Positions 26,260 to 36,134 are shown, numbered from the stretch's first letter. The stretch is DNA of 64,000 nucleotides from Shewanella morhuae (GCF_900156405.1 NZ_FTNN01000016.1:32042-96041), one strand, 5' to 3'. The notes: generated by a model from the sequence alone, not told the origin. Numbers and translations are program-made.

Positions 26260-28074
26260 ATGAGTAACCCCTTCGTCAATCCGCTCGCTATTCCCGTTCT
26301 CGGATTTTGTGCCTATAGTGGCACGGGGAAAACCACTTTACTCAAGCAGTTAATCCCTGAATTAAATCAGCGTGGTTTACGCTTAGCCGTGATTAAACAT
26401 GCGCACCATAATTTCGATGTGGATATTCCCGGCAAAGATAGCTATGAAATGCGTAAAGCCGGCGCACGGCAAATGCTAGTCGCCTCCCATGTTCGCTGGG
26501 CGTTGATGACAGAAGATGTCCGTGATGGCGATCCTGAGCTAGTCCATTTGCTTAAGCAAATCGAAGCCGACAAAGTAGATATCGTGTTAGTCGAAGGCTT
26601 TAAAAAGCTCGCATTACCTAAAATTGAATTACACCGCGCAGCCCACGGCAAACCTTTTATTTATACCCAAGATGAAAATATCCTCGCTATCGCCTGTTGC
26701 GATGACACCCAGTTGCCGAGTAACGAGCTTCCCAGTGAACTACGCCGCCTCGACCTTAATAATATCGGCCAGATTGCTGACTTTGTGATGGAATATGCCC
26801 AACATTGGCAAATTCCGCGCGTATGTTTACCGATAACCACAGTAGAAGCCTGCACCATTGGTGATAACAAAAACCTCAGCGTGAGCCAAGGCCTAGCGCA
26901 GATATTATCTAATGTCTCATCCGTAACAGAGGTTGAAGAAATAGGTTTAGATGCCCTAGATAACCGCGTTCTTGCCTTCGATAGTATTTCGCCCATCGAC
27001 GTCCCGCAGCAAACTAATTCAGCGATGGATGGCTACGCCTTTGTTTACCAAGATCCCATGCCCACCACCTTAAAGCGGGTAGGTGAAGTCCTTGCTGGTC
27101 ATCAATACTCAAACACGCTTAACGTTGGCGAAACCGTGCGTATTATGACTGGAGCCACAGTGCCAGCTGGCGCAGATACTGTGCAGCCCCGTGAGCTAGC
27201 CACTGACATCAATGGTATAGTTACCTTTGAAGGCCACATTCAAGCGGGTCAACATGTTCGACTCGCTGGCGAAGACATTGCAAAAGACCAAGTGGCGTTA
27301 ACAAAAGCCACTCGGCTAAGTGCCGCCGAACAAGGTCTACTGGCTTCACTTGGGCTCAATCGCGTCAGTGTATATCGTCGTCCAACCGTTGCAGTATTCT
27401 CCACTGGCGATGAAGTGAGCCAGCCAGGTGAAACGCTCAAAGCCAACTGCATTTATGACTCAAATCGCTTTACCATTAAAGCCATGGCAACACGCCTAGG
27501 TTGTGAGGTTATCGATTTAGGCATTATTGAAGATTCAGAAGCCGCCCTCGAAGCAACACTCGCCAAAGTAGCAACTCTAGCCGATGTCGTCATCAGCTCG
27601 GGTGGTGTATCTGTCGGGGATGCAGATTACATTAAAACGGTGCTTGCTCGCCTCGGTAATATTGATTTCTGGCGTATTAACATGCGCCCAGGTCGACCAC
27701 TCGCTTTTGGCAAGGTGGGTGATTGCCTATTCTTCGGTTTGCCGGGTAACCCTGTCGCTGTCATGGTATCTTTCCTGCAATTTGTACAACCTGCCCTGCG
27801 AAAATTAGCCGGTGAAGCAAACTGGCAAGCGCCATTATTCCCTGCCATCAGTGATGAAACGCTGCGAAGCCGCCAAGGCCGCACCGAGTTTATTCGCGGC
27901 ATTTATCAACTTGGCAAAGATGGACGCCTGCACGTGAGCAGCACAGGCAGCCAAGGCTCTGGCATGTTGAGCTCTATGGTCAAAGGGAATTGCCTCATCA
28001 TCATAGGTGATGATGCAGAAGCCGTTAATGCCGGCGAAACTGTTTTTATTCAACCATTTGCAGATTTACTCTAA
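26260..28074 (+). CDS. Fused MobB adaptor / MoeA molybdopterin molybdotransferase
   Basis: About 604 residues joining two cofactor enzymes. Residues 1-170 are MobB, a GTP-binding adaptor for MobA (Walker A GFCAYSGTGKTTLLKQ). Residues about 195-604 are MoeA, which inserts molybdate (or tungstate) into adenylylated molybdopterin: SAMDGYAF, STGDEVSQPGE, SSGGVSVGDADY, MRPGRPLAFG and LPGNPVAVMVS are all present. I start it at the ATG at 26260 behind AGAGG; a GTG two codons earlier is possible. Such fusions are recurrent in this group. Last gene of the operon, 28 bp after mobA. Confidence 0.93.
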   Translation: MSNPFVNPLAIPVLGFCAYSGTGKTTLLKQLIPELNQRGLRLAVIKHAHHNFDVDIPGKDSYEMRKAGARQMLVASHVRWALMTEDVRDGDPELVHLLKQIEADKVDIVLVEGFKKLALPKIELHRAAHGKPFIYTQDENILAIACCDDTQLPSNELPSELRRLDLNNIGQIADFVMEYAQHWQIPRVCLPITTVEACTIGDNKNLSVSQGLAQILSNVSSVTEVEEIGLDALDNRVLAFDSISPIDVPQQTNSAMDGYAFVYQDPMPTTLKRVGEVLAGHQYSNTLNVGETVRIMTGATVPAGADTVQPRELATDINGIVTFEGHIQAGQHVRLAGEDIAKDQVALTKATRLSAAEQGLLASLGLNRVSVYRRPTVAVFSTGDEVSQPGETLKANCIYDSNRFTIKAMATRLGCEVIDLGIIEDSEAALEATLAKVATLADVVISSGGVSVGDADYIKTVLARLGNIDFWRINMRPGRPLAFGKVGDCLFFGLPGNPVAVMVSFLQFVQPALRKLAGEANWQAPLFPAISDETLRSRQGRTEFIRGIYQLGKDGRLHVSSTGSQGSGMLSSMVKGNCLIIIGDDAEAVNAGETVFIQPFADLL

Positions 28075-28116
28075 CATCGGGCGAGCTTTTTATAAGCCTC
28101 ACAATGGATCCCGTTG

Positions 28117-28140
28117 GCCGTAAGGTTGGATACTTACGGC
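28117..28140 (+). terminator. Hairpin after the mobB/moeA fusion
   Basis: 8-bp stem GCCGTAAG / CTTACGGC, 43 bp past the stop. No T tract follows, so termination there is uncertain. Confidence 0.4.
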
Positions 28141-28336
28141 TGTCGATTATTGAGCGCAGAGATGTTTACTGCATAGATAACATGCGCACGAACTTGGCTT
28201 AATGAGGGACAAATCCCGCATTCTATGAACGCGATTGGCGGTTAAACACCACCACTCGATAGCTTGCAGGGCTAGCATCTCAATTTTGCCGTGATAGACT
28301 CAAGTTATCGTTCCATATTTAGCAGCGCACATCCCT

Positions 28337-28792
28337 ATGGCTTTAACTCGTAAACAATGGAATAACATTGTCATTATCGCCTGTATCTTTATGGTCGCAG
28401 TGCTGACTTTTATTGATAAAAAAACCAATAATGTTCCGAGTGATGCTCAGTTATTATTTGACGATAATGCGCCGCTCGCACAACTGCAACTCGATGGACT
28501 ATGGCTACATAAACAAGCATCGAAATGGAGTTGCGACACTAAAGTACTTAATTGCGATGAATGGGCCAATGCCTGGCAAACCATACGAGTATCGCCCTTA
28601 GCTGCCGCGCCAGAAACCACTGATGCTCCTCAAGAATTAGTGATACAGATTGCTGATATCAGTGATTTTCAACTGTGGATCTATTTCCCTAAGGAAGGCG
28701 CCCTTAAATCTCCTGCAGGCAATTGGTACTTAGTACCACCGAGCTTACGAGCTAAGCTGCAACCTATTCTCGATGCGAAACCCGCAGCATAA
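28337..28792 (+). CDS. Conserved hypothetical membrane-anchored protein
   Basis: 151 residues with one N-terminal membrane helix (NIVIIACIFMVAVLTFID, about 10-27) and a soluble remainder that would face the periplasm, containing two cysteines close together (SCDTKVLNC). No family is recognised. It lies 35 bp before mutM on the same strand and may share its transcript. Codon use looks native. Confidence 0.75.
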   Translation: MALTRKQWNNIVIIACIFMVAVLTFIDKKTNNVPSDAQLLFDDNAPLAQLQLDGLWLHKQASKWSCDTKVLNCDEWANAWQTIRVSPLAAAPETTDAPQELVIQIADISDFQLWIYFPKEGALKSPAGNWYLVPPSLRAKLQPILDAKPAA

Positions 28793-28827
28793 TATCGCTT
28801 CCTTTTACTTAAAATAAGACAGAACCC

Positions 28828-29643
28828 ATGCCGGAATTACCAGAAGTTGAAGTTACCCGTCAGGGTATTGCGCCATTCCTTGTCGAGCAAACCGTGGTTG
28901 ATCTTGTGATCCGTAATGGTTCACTGCGTTGGCCTGTACCTGAAATCGCCAAGCAGATTATTGGTCAAGTCATACGCCAAGTGCGCCGCCGCGCTAAGTA
29001 TCTGTTAATTGATACCGATGCAGGCACCAGCATAGTACATTTAGGCATGTCGGGAAGTTTACGAATTTTGCCCCACGACACCCCTGTAGAAAAGCATGAT
29101 CATATCGACTTAGTGCTAGCTAACGGTCGCCTATTACGCTTTAACGATCCAAGACGATTCGGCGCTTGGTTGTGGTGTGAACTCCCAGAAGAAGCTCATC
29201 CATTACTCGCTAAATTAGGGCCTGAGCCACTAACTGATGCCTTTAATATTACCCAATTAGCGGCCGCTTTAGCGGGCAAGAAAAAGGCCATCAAACTTTG
29301 CCTAATGGACAATCATATCGTGGTGGGTGTTGGTAATATTTACGCTAATGAAGCTCTGTTTGCGGCGGGTATTCACCCAGAAGCCGAAGCGGGTAAAATT
29401 GATATTGAACGTTTAAGTGTATTAGTCGCCGAAGTGAAGCAAATCTTAGCCCACGCCATTAAACAGGGGGGCACAACACTGAAAGATTTTACCAATGCCG
29501 ATGGTAAACCGGGCTACTTTGCCCAAAAACTGCATGTCTATGGTCGCGGCGGTGAAACCTGCACCAGTTGCGGTAATCTGTTAAGTGAAATCCGCTTAGG
29601 CCAACGCAGCACAGTATTTTGCGGCATTTGCCAAACACGCTAA
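28828..29643 (+). CDS. mutM: Formamidopyrimidine-DNA glycosylase
   Basis: Removes 8-oxoguanine and formamidopyrimidines from DNA and nicks the abasic site. 271 residues: the catalytic N-terminus PELPEVEVTRQGI (proline 2 is the nucleophile), the helix-two-turn-helix around DNHIVVGVGNIYANEALF, and a C-terminal zinc finger with CTSC and CGIC. All expected catalytic residues are present. Confidence 0.97.
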   Translation: MPELPEVEVTRQGIAPFLVEQTVVDLVIRNGSLRWPVPEIAKQIIGQVIRQVRRRAKYLLIDTDAGTSIVHLGMSGSLRILPHDTPVEKHDHIDLVLANGRLLRFNDPRRFGAWLWCELPEEAHPLLAKLGPEPLTDAFNITQLAAALAGKKKAIKLCLMDNHIVVGVGNIYANEALFAAGIHPEAEAGKIDIERLSVLVAEVKQILAHAIKQGGTTLKDFTNADGKPGYFAQKLHVYGRGGETCTSCGNLLSEIRLGQRSTVFCGICQTR

Positions 29644-29670
29644 CGCTACCTCAAGGCAAAGCGGATAAAA

Positions 29671-29695
29671 AAGCCTGCGATAATGCAGGCTTCTT
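29671..29695. terminator. Bidirectional terminator between mutM and the Wzi-like gene
   Basis: AAGCCTGC / GCAGGCTT stem with loop GATAAT, flanked by an A run on the left and T-rich sequence on the right, serving the two convergent genes. Confidence 0.8.
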
Positions 29696-29707
29696 TAATC
29701 ATGAATG

Positions 29708-31183
29708 CTAGAACCGATACTCAAAACTGCTAAAGAGTGTGGCATTGGTATCACTGTCTTCAACCTCAAATTCTGATTTAGACACAGTACCACCTAAGCT
29801 CCACATGCCTTTCCACAGCGGCATCCGATAGGAAAGCTCAAGCATTAACAAATCTTCTTTAGGTGGTTGTGGTGCCCAAGTTGTCGCTACGTTTGAACCA
29901 TCTTTATTCAGCTGCGCATAACGTAATAATGAGGTAAACCCACGGCTATTGGTCAGTTGCCCCACCAATCCGACAACAAATACTTGCGCATCACTGTCAT
30001 AGGTTGAACCCAAAGCGCGGCCATAGTAACGAGAGCCACTGAGATAGACAGGATCTTCATAGAAGCAATTGGCACTATCACCATCACACTTGATATAAGT
30101 ATCTGAGTACTCGATAAAAAACTTAAACTGTTTAACCGTTGTGCCAAAGTGCGTATCGATACCCCAAAGTGAACCGCAGTCACTGCCATTTTCACAACTA
30201 CGTTCTAGGTATAAGCCAACAGGAATATTGCCCAATGTGTCGGCATAGCGCATATCGATACTTTGGCTTCTGTGGCCTGCATCTCGTCGCTGATCTGGCG
30301 CGCAATTACTAGCGCCATCTATACACACAGAACTACTCGTCACCGAGTCCCACCAAGAGTCAAAGTTACAATCTTGGCCGTCACCACAAAACAGCGTTGA
30401 CCAAGATAGACCAATTTCCAGTTGTTTAATCGGTCTGGCGCTTAAACGCATATCCCACTCAGCCGTTTTAGGCACGGCGCGATCAGCCTCCATCAGGCTA
30501 AACCCGGTTTTAAATGCCCAAGGGCCAATCCAAGATAACCATGGCGTTTCAAAAGCAGATGCATTATTGCGACTCAAGGTCAGCGACGGCATAGAGCGCG
30601 CATTGTTAGAGCGGTGCAACGCAGAATCAAATCCGGGTCCCCACCATTGCTCGACCGAGCCTAGGGTTGCAATCCAGTTACCAAAAATGATCGCAAAATA
30701 GGATTCATCAAGACGAAATTCTTCACTATCCTGAGGATCATAGGTTTCTGCCACGGTCGTTTTATAAGCAATACGTGAACCTAAGTACTCATACGAGCCC
30801 AGCACTTCGCCTTTTTCACGATAGTCAGAGCCATAATGTCGAAAGCGAGTAGGATCAGACGCGGCCGTCACTTTTATACGTGCATTAGCGTGATTATCAA
30901 CGGCATTTTGATAATAAAAATTCACTCGCGCAAAGGCTTGCACTAAAGAGGCAGAAAGTAACTCAGGTTCAACTTTAGCTAAATCACCACCGATACCTGA
31001 CCACATCAAAGGATACGTATTTACAGGCACTGTAATGACGCCCGCATCAGCCAGAGCTTGAATATCCGTTCTAAGATAGATATCAGAAGCATCGACCCAA
31101 GGCGCGGCGGCAAGTACAGAAGAAAAAAGCAATCCCGTGGCCACGCTAGTCGCGAGCAGAGTTGGAGTGAAAACAGCCTTCAT
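29708..31183 (-). CDS. Wzi-like outer-membrane beta-barrel protein
   Basis: 491 residues: signal peptide about 1-26 (TGLLFSSVLAAAPW), a helical start (DIYLRTDIQALADAGVITVPVN) seen in the capsule-assembly Wzi family, then alternating aromatic strands and a C-terminal phenylalanine (FSSFEYRF) typical of outer-membrane barrels. Wzi in E. coli anchors capsule to the surface; in Shewanella and Vibrio relatives the ligand is not established. The nearby LPS/polysaccharide genes agree with a surface-polysaccharide role. Extracellular loops hold several cysteine pairs (for example CGDGQDC), presumably disulfides. Confidence 0.78.
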   Translation of the reverse strand: MKAVFTPTLLATSVATGLLFSSVLAAAPWVDASDIYLRTDIQALADAGVITVPVNTYPLMWSGIGGDLAKVEPELLSASLVQAFARVNFYYQNAVDNHANARIKVTAASDPTRFRHYGSDYREKGEVLGSYEYLGSRIAYKTTVAETYDPQDSEEFRLDESYFAIIFGNWIATLGSVEQWWGPGFDSALHRSNNARSMPSLTLSRNNASAFETPWLSWIGPWAFKTGFSLMEADRAVPKTAEWDMRLSARPIKQLEIGLSWSTLFCGDGQDCNFDSWWDSVTSSSVCIDGASNCAPDQRRDAGHRSQSIDMRYADTLGNIPVGLYLERSCENGSDCGSLWGIDTHFGTTVKQFKFFIEYSDTYIKCDGDSANCFYEDPVYLSGSRYYGRALGSTYDSDAQVFVVGLVGQLTNSRGFTSLLRYAQLNKDGSNVATTWAPQPPKEDLLMLELSYRMPLWKGMWSLGGTVSKSEFEVEDSDTNATLFSSFEYRF

Positions 31184-31259
31184 AACATCCTTTTAGGTAT
31201 CATCGCGAGGTAAAACTCGCCTCAAAGTTAACACGAAATACTGACAAACATGGACAAAT

Positions 31260-31751
31260 TTAAGGTTGTGCCAGTTTAAGCTTTGCGTTTAGTGCCATCG
31301 CCACTTCAGGGTGAACAAACTGCCTTACATCACCACCATGTAAAGCGACTTCCTTTACTAGGGTTGATGAAATAAAGGAATTTTCTTCAGCGGGTGTTAA
31401 AAATACACTTTCCAGATTAGGGCTCAGCCTACGATTCATATTCGCTAATTGAAATTCATATTCAAAATCAGAGACCGCACGTAGACCACGTACCAGCACA
31501 CTCGCATTTTGTTTTTTAGCAAAATCGACTAGCAGGCCAGAAAAACCAACCACTTCAACATTATCCAAGTGAGCAGTGACACGATTAACCAATTCAACCC
31601 GTTCTTCTAGGGTAAATCTTGGCTGCTTAGAAGGATTGGCTGCAATACCAATAATCACATGCTTGAATAACTTAGCTGCCCGCTCGATTAAATCGGCATG
31701 GCCATTAGTGATTGGGTCAAACGTCCCTGGATAAATCGCTCTTGTGTGCAT
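31260..31751 (-). CDS. coaD: Phosphopantetheine adenylyltransferase
   Basis: Makes dephospho-CoA from phosphopantetheine and ATP, the penultimate step of coenzyme A synthesis. 163 residues with the nucleotidyltransferase motif YPGTFDPITNGHADLI (about 7-22), the substrate loop RGLRAVSDFEYEFQLA and the C-terminal ISSTLVKE. It is next to LPS genes, as in many gammaproteobacteria where coaD follows waaA; here the two are separated by the LPS cluster. Confidence 0.96.
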   Translation of the reverse strand: MHTRAIYPGTFDPITNGHADLIERAAKLFKHVIIGIAANPSKQPRFTLEERVELVNRVTAHLDNVEVVGFSGLLVDFAKKQNASVLVRGLRAVSDFEYEFQLANMNRRLSPNLESVFLTPAEENSFISSTLVKEVALHGGDVRQFVHPEVAMALNAKLKLAQP

Positions 31752-32256
31752 AGTAAAAGTATATTCCCACTTTTATCAATTCAATAAGGGTATAAAGCAT
31801 CCCGTTACTACATCATAAAACGGCTTTACGACTACAGAAAACCAGCCTTTCAAAAGATCAATTAACTTTAAAAATCAAACAAGTAAGCAATAAAGCTAAC
31901 AATGATACTGGCGCGTATTATATACTAGATCCAATTTAGATATCTGACGATCATAATTCAAAGCGCAATAATTGAAAAATGGCTTTCGACAGAATCAGTA
32001 ACTGGATGTCGGTCACACCCAACAAGAAAAATAAATTTAACTTGAAGATTAATGTCTTATGTGTTTTTGCTATATGTAAAATAGATTCATCTTCAAAAGC
32101 AGAGTCAATTATTAAAAATGCTAGCCAAACATCACGCGAACAAGATAAACATTATAAATCAATTACTTATAGTTAAACCGATCCTATTTTAAGGTTAACG
32201 CTTAGCATCATGAACCATTAAGTGTTTGCTATAATTTTTAGTATAAAGGTATTCCA
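31752..32256. other. AT-rich intergenic region between coaD and the PbgA-like gene
   Basis: About 505 bp of A/T-rich sequence. It contains a 65-codon plus-strand frame (31979-32176) with no ribosome site and no recognisable product, which I do not accept as a gene. Promoters for both divergent genes must lie here. No hairpin or repeat stands out. Confidence 0.5.
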
Positions 32257-34098
32257 ATGATAGACAGTTCTCTTAAAGTAAAACTTCACACTCATGGATG
32301 GTTAATACTTTTTAATTCACTCATTGCGATGATGATTGCTAGCCGCTATTTTACTTTTCTACCTGAACTACCAAGCGATAGTCTGGGGATTTTTTTCATA
32401 TTTGCCAGTACTTTTTCACAAATGAGTCTACTCGCGGGGATTGCGGGATTAGTCACACTGCCACTCATTTTCTTACCAACGGCATTAAGACGATGCCTTC
32501 AATCAGGCACGGCCGCGTTAGGCATTAGCATATTAATCATTGATACTTTTGTCTTTGCTCAATATCGCTTTCATATTAATGCAGTGGTACTCGATTTAAT
32601 TCTTTCTGGCCAAATCGTTAGCTTTCCATGGCTAACTTGGTTAATAGTCGTGATTGGAGTGAGCGCTCTTTGGTTGGGCGAATGGCTAATTATTCGTCGC
32701 TTAGACGCAACTCCTCTACAGCAAAAAACATTGAGTCGCTATTTTTTAGCATTAGCGATTATGACGCTGCTATCAACCCACATTGTACATATTTGGGCGG
32801 CAGCGAATGCATACCAGCCTGTCACTCAGTTAAAACGCTATTTGCCACTCTTCTATCCAGCAACGGCAAACAGCTTGATGCGTAAATATGGATATATTAA
32901 CGAATCAGCAATCGCTCAACAAAAAGCTCTTACCTTAAAAAGTAAAAGTGATCTGCGCTACCCAATCGAACCGCTGAATATGGTACCTATATCAAAACCC
33001 ACTAACATATTATTACTGGTGATTGATTCTTGGCGTGCAGATACCTTTAATGCGGATAATACGCCCAATCTATGGGAAATAGCACAATCTGGAGTCGTAT
33101 TTAACCAGCATATCGCCTCAGGAAACTCAACAAGGGCAGGTATTTTTGGTCTTTTTTATGGCATGCCGGGTACTTATTGGCATGCCATGCTAGCAAACCA
33201 ACAAAGCCCGCTAATAATAGATAGATTGCAGCAACTCAATTACCAGATGGGTATTTTTACTTCGGCACAGTTACATAAGCCAGAGTTTGACCAAACTGTA
33301 TTTGTTAATATTGATAACTTACGCATTAGTTCATCTGGTGAGAGTCCATCATCGCGGGATGCCAATCTCGTTGCAGATTGGACAACATGGTTTACGCAAC
33401 GCGATACTCAGAGGCCAGTCTTTTCATTTTTGTTTTTTGATTCACCCCACGGTTATGATTTCCCCAGTGATTACCCTCATCGCTATGAACCAATGCTAAG
33501 TGAAATTAACTATTTACAGTTAGATGATGACTCAGATCCACAACCGTTCTTAAATCGCTACAAAACCAGTGTTCATTATGTTGATAGTTTAGCTAAACAG
33601 GTATTACAAACGCTGAAGTTATCTGGTGAGCTTGATAACACGCTAGTGATTATCACCGGGGATCATGGCCAAGAAATAAATGACAATAAATTAAATTATT
33701 GGGGTCACAACAGTAATTATACTGACGCTCAAGTAAAAGTGCCGTTTGCGATAGTGGCGCCTAACATGAACGTTGAAATGGTATCAAAAAACAGCAATAA
33801 GCTTACAAGCCACCAAGATTTAGTCCCCACGTTAATGGAAAACTATCTGGGCGTAAAAAGTCCGATTAATCATTACTCAGTAGGCGAAAATCTTTTATCT
33901 GAAATACCAGAACGCCCTTGGACCATTTCCTCAGATTATAACGGCTTTGCCATAATCACTAACGAATCAATTTTAGAGGTGGGTGCCGGAGGCCAATATG
34001 AGCTGCTGGATAAAACGAATCGACCACTAAAAGATCAACAACCAAATTTTGACTACTTACAACAAGCGCTGGAACAATTAAGTCGCTTCAATCGATAG
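32257..34098 (+). CDS. Inner-membrane sulfatase-fold protein of the PbgA/YejM (LapC) type
   Basis: 613 residues: five N-terminal membrane helices (about 15-190; DUF3413 region) and a periplasmic alkaline-phosphatase/sulfatase-fold domain (about 235-540) with LLVIDSWRADTFN, ASGNSTRAGIFGLFYG and ITGDHGQEIND. In E. coli PbgA/YejM senses lipid A and restrains LpxC degradation by LapB-FtsH, tuning LPS synthesis. Location beside the LPS core cluster supports a similar role. Phosphoethanolamine transferases have a related fold but different motifs, so PbgA-like is preferred. Confidence 0.82.
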   Translation: MIDSSLKVKLHTHGWLILFNSLIAMMIASRYFTFLPELPSDSLGIFFIFASTFSQMSLLAGIAGLVTLPLIFLPTALRRCLQSGTAALGISILIIDTFVFAQYRFHINAVVLDLILSGQIVSFPWLTWLIVVIGVSALWLGEWLIIRRLDATPLQQKTLSRYFLALAIMTLLSTHIVHIWAAANAYQPVTQLKRYLPLFYPATANSLMRKYGYINESAIAQQKALTLKSKSDLRYPIEPLNMVPISKPTNILLLVIDSWRADTFNADNTPNLWEIAQSGVVFNQHIASGNSTRAGIFGLFYGMPGTYWHAMLANQQSPLIIDRLQQLNYQMGIFTSAQLHKPEFDQTVFVNIDNLRISSSGESPSSRDANLVADWTTWFTQRDTQRPVFSFLFFDSPHGYDFPSDYPHRYEPMLSEINYLQLDDDSDPQPFLNRYKTSVHYVDSLAKQVLQTLKLSGELDNTLVIITGDHGQEINDNKLNYWGHNSNYTDAQVKVPFAIVAPNMNVEMVSKNSNKLTSHQDLVPTLMENYLGVKSPINHYSVGENLLSEIPERPWTISSDYNGFAIITNESILEVGAGGQYELLDKTNRPLKDQQPNFDYLQQALEQLSRFNR

Positions 34099-34128
34099 AA
34101 ATACAGAGCCATGAATTAGCTTAAAAAG

Positions 34129-34168
34129 CGTTGTTGACCTATCATCGAAAAATGATAGGTCAACAACG
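34129..34168 (-). terminator. Hairpin terminator of the glycosyltransferase cluster
   Basis: A perfect 17-bp stem with a 6-base loop (CGAAAA). On the minus strand it is followed by five T (34127-34123), ending the operon transcribed from the right; the plus-strand side lacks a T tract. Confidence 0.8.
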
Positions 34169-34261
34169 GGCTAATATGGTTGAAACTTGCGTGAATTTAT
34201 TAATTGCAAGCGCTTACAGATGCCGATTACGCTTTGGAAGCGAGTATAGACTTAATGAATA

Positions 34262-35026
34262 TTAACGATTATTTTCAAGCAACCATAAGCCTACGTATTT
34301 GTTAAAGCTCACCTGTGCATAGGTCATAGCAACAATAAAGCCAACACTGCCATCTAGAAAGCCACGCCGTAAAAAGTAAATATGAAAAAATGTCCACACT
34401 CCCCTGAGTAAAGCTAAGGGTAATCCATGGGATTTTTTACCTTTGCGAAAGTATTTCTGTGAGCCAAGCCAAGCATATTGCGCCGCTTTATTCAGTCCAT
34501 GACCGTAATCACGATGGGTATAATGCAATAACAGTCCTTTTAGCTTACCGATATTGCCGGCCGCTGGGATTACGGTCTCATGGACTTCATCAAGGGTATA
34601 GCGTGCGCCATCACGTTTAAATAAACGTAAAACTGCCCGAGCGCTGCGCCCATGCTTTAGGGTTTTACCATACAGGGTAACACCCCATGGTAAACAAAAA
34701 GCGGATTCTTTAATCTCTTCCTGCGACAACGGCGCAATAAGAGCATTTCGCATCGTCTCATCCAGCGCTTCGTCAGCATCAATGGACAGCACCCAATCAC
34801 CACTCGTTTGCTCTAAAGCTCTCTGCTTTTGTTTACCAAAACCAGGCCAATCAGTAACTGTGACTTTATCGGTATATTTCTGGCATATCGCCAGAGTATT
34901 GTCTGTCGAACCGCTGTCGAGCACGATAATTTCATCGGCAATATCCGCAACCGACATCAGGCAGCGCTCTACACGATCCTCTTCATTTTTGGTAATTAAC
35001 ATGACAGACAACGAGTGTTTTTTCAC
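34262..35026 (-). CDS. Family 2 glycosyltransferase, WaaE/LPS-core type
   Basis: 254 residues with the GT-A fold: SVMLITKNEEDRVERCL at the start, the nucleotide-sugar region EIIVLDSGSTDNTL and the metal-binding DWVLSIDADEAL. The RRGFLDGSVGF segment near the C-terminus is characteristic of the WaaE/KdtX group, which adds glucose to the first heptose of the LPS core. No membrane segment beyond a weak C-terminal hydrophobic stretch. Last gene of the minus-strand LPS group, 37 bp after the CDP-glycerol-transferase-like gene. Confidence 0.85.
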   Translation of the reverse strand: MKKHSLSVMLITKNEEDRVERCLMSVADIADEIIVLDSGSTDNTLAICQKYTDKVTVTDWPGFGKQKQRALEQTSGDWVLSIDADEALDETMRNALIAPLSQEEIKESAFCLPWGVTLYGKTLKHGRSARAVLRLFKRDGARYTLDEVHETVIPAAGNIGKLKGLLLHYTHRDYGHGLNKAAQYAWLGSQKYFRKGKKSHGLPLALLRGVWTFFHIYFLRRGFLDGSVGFIVAMTYAQVSFNKYVGLWLLENNR

Positions 35027-35063
35027 TTTTTTACTCCAATAATATTAGCAAGTTGCTCGATTA

Positions 35064-36134
35064 CTACCGCCAGCACTTTAATTTCCAATAGCCTAATTTT
35101 CGGCGTAACTTAAACATCCGTACCAAATTATAAGGCTTACGCACTCTTTCCCTATCAGGGTTATCAATAAGCGCATTAGTTGCAGCTAAGACTCTCTCAC
35201 TGGATTTACCATCATTATATGGATGCATTTGTTGGCAAAATGCTTCAATACTTGCCATCAGCTTTGGTGGGTAAGTTAATGCATGCTCGATGGTTGATTC
35301 AACTTGATCTTCAGTATCTACATTTAATAAATAAGCGGCATTGGTTCGATTTCTAAAAGTCACAACGGGTTTCTTCAATAAGAGAAATATATTTAAAATT
35401 GAAGAAGTATCACACAACATAACGTCCGCAGCTTGAAGCAAAGGGATCACATTATCAGTTTCAACAAATGTTAAGTTATCACTGACAATGCCTTTGTATT
35501 GATTAACTATTTCACTCGGCATTTTAGGGTGAAATTGAACGAGGATACGCCAATTCCCTTTTGCGGCAAGACGACTCATAAGGGTAAATAAGTGAGGTGC
35601 ACAGCTTAACTTTTGTGAAAAAGTCGAACACATCAGTACCGTTTTACGCGTATCAGATGGAACGATATAAGGGTTATCGACTACCGGCATAAACAGCGGA
35701 TCGAGCATAGGCCAGCCCGTTTCTTTCACCACAAAATATTTATGCTGCGCCGCTAGAGCTTCAAATCTTTGAGTGGTATTAGGACCTTGAGTACAGTACA
35801 AATCAAAGCAGTCACGGATTTCGAAATGATCTTCACGACCTTTACGATTAATTTTACCCGCATTAAAGCCATGAAATACTGCAACTTTAATACCTGGAAT
35901 AAAGTTTGGCACCACGTTACCAGGAACAAACACCGCATCTGACTGCCACGAATTTACCGCATCAATACTGAACAAACGCTGCTCATCCGCTTTTAAGAAT
36001 GCAGAGTTAACCTCATTACCCTCTAAAAACCAACGAACCTCACCACCCTGAGCCAGGATTACAGCTTGAAGTGGCCGTAAAATCGCATAAGAATAGTTTT
36101 GTGAAATGTACATCAAATAGCGTTTTGCGATCAT
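35064..36134 (-). CDS. CDP-glycerol glycerophosphotransferase-like protein
   Basis: 356 residues with the GT-B-like fold of the TagB/TagF family: VFHGFNAGKINRKG (family HG motif), TGWPMLDPLF, LVQFHPKMPSE, and the phosphate-binding region LLQAADVMLCDTSSILNIFLL. In Gram-positives these enzymes add glycerol phosphate to teichoic acid; Gram-negative members decorate LPS or capsule with polyol phosphates, and some are of unknown specificity. Placement inside an LPS core cluster suggests a phosphoglycerol-type decoration, which is inference. Confidence 0.75.
   Translation of the reverse strand: MIAKRYLMYISQNYSYAILRPLQAVILAQGGEVRWFLEGNEVNSAFLKADEQRLFSIDAVNSWQSDAVFVPGNVVPNFIPGIKVAVFHGFNAGKINRKGREDHFEIRDCFDLYCTQGPNTTQRFEALAAQHKYFVVKETGWPMLDPLFMPVVDNPYIVPSDTRKTVLMCSTFSQKLSCAPHLFTLMSRLAAKGNWRILVQFHPKMPSEIVNQYKGIVSDNLTFVETDNVIPLLQAADVMLCDTSSILNIFLLLKKPVVTFRNRTNAAYLLNVDTEDQVESTIEHALTYPPKLMASIEAFCQQMHPYNDGKSSERVLAATNALIDNPDRERVRKPYNLVRMFKLRRKLGYWKLKCWR

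Noticed and set aside
31979..32176. 65-codon plus-strand frame between coaD and the PbgA-like gene
   Set aside because: No ribosome site, A/T-driven composition, no recognisable domain, and it lies in a promoter-bearing gap.
34129..34168. Long hairpin as a mobile-element end
   Set aside because: It has a T tract on the minus strand and lies just after a minus-strand operon, so a terminator explains it.
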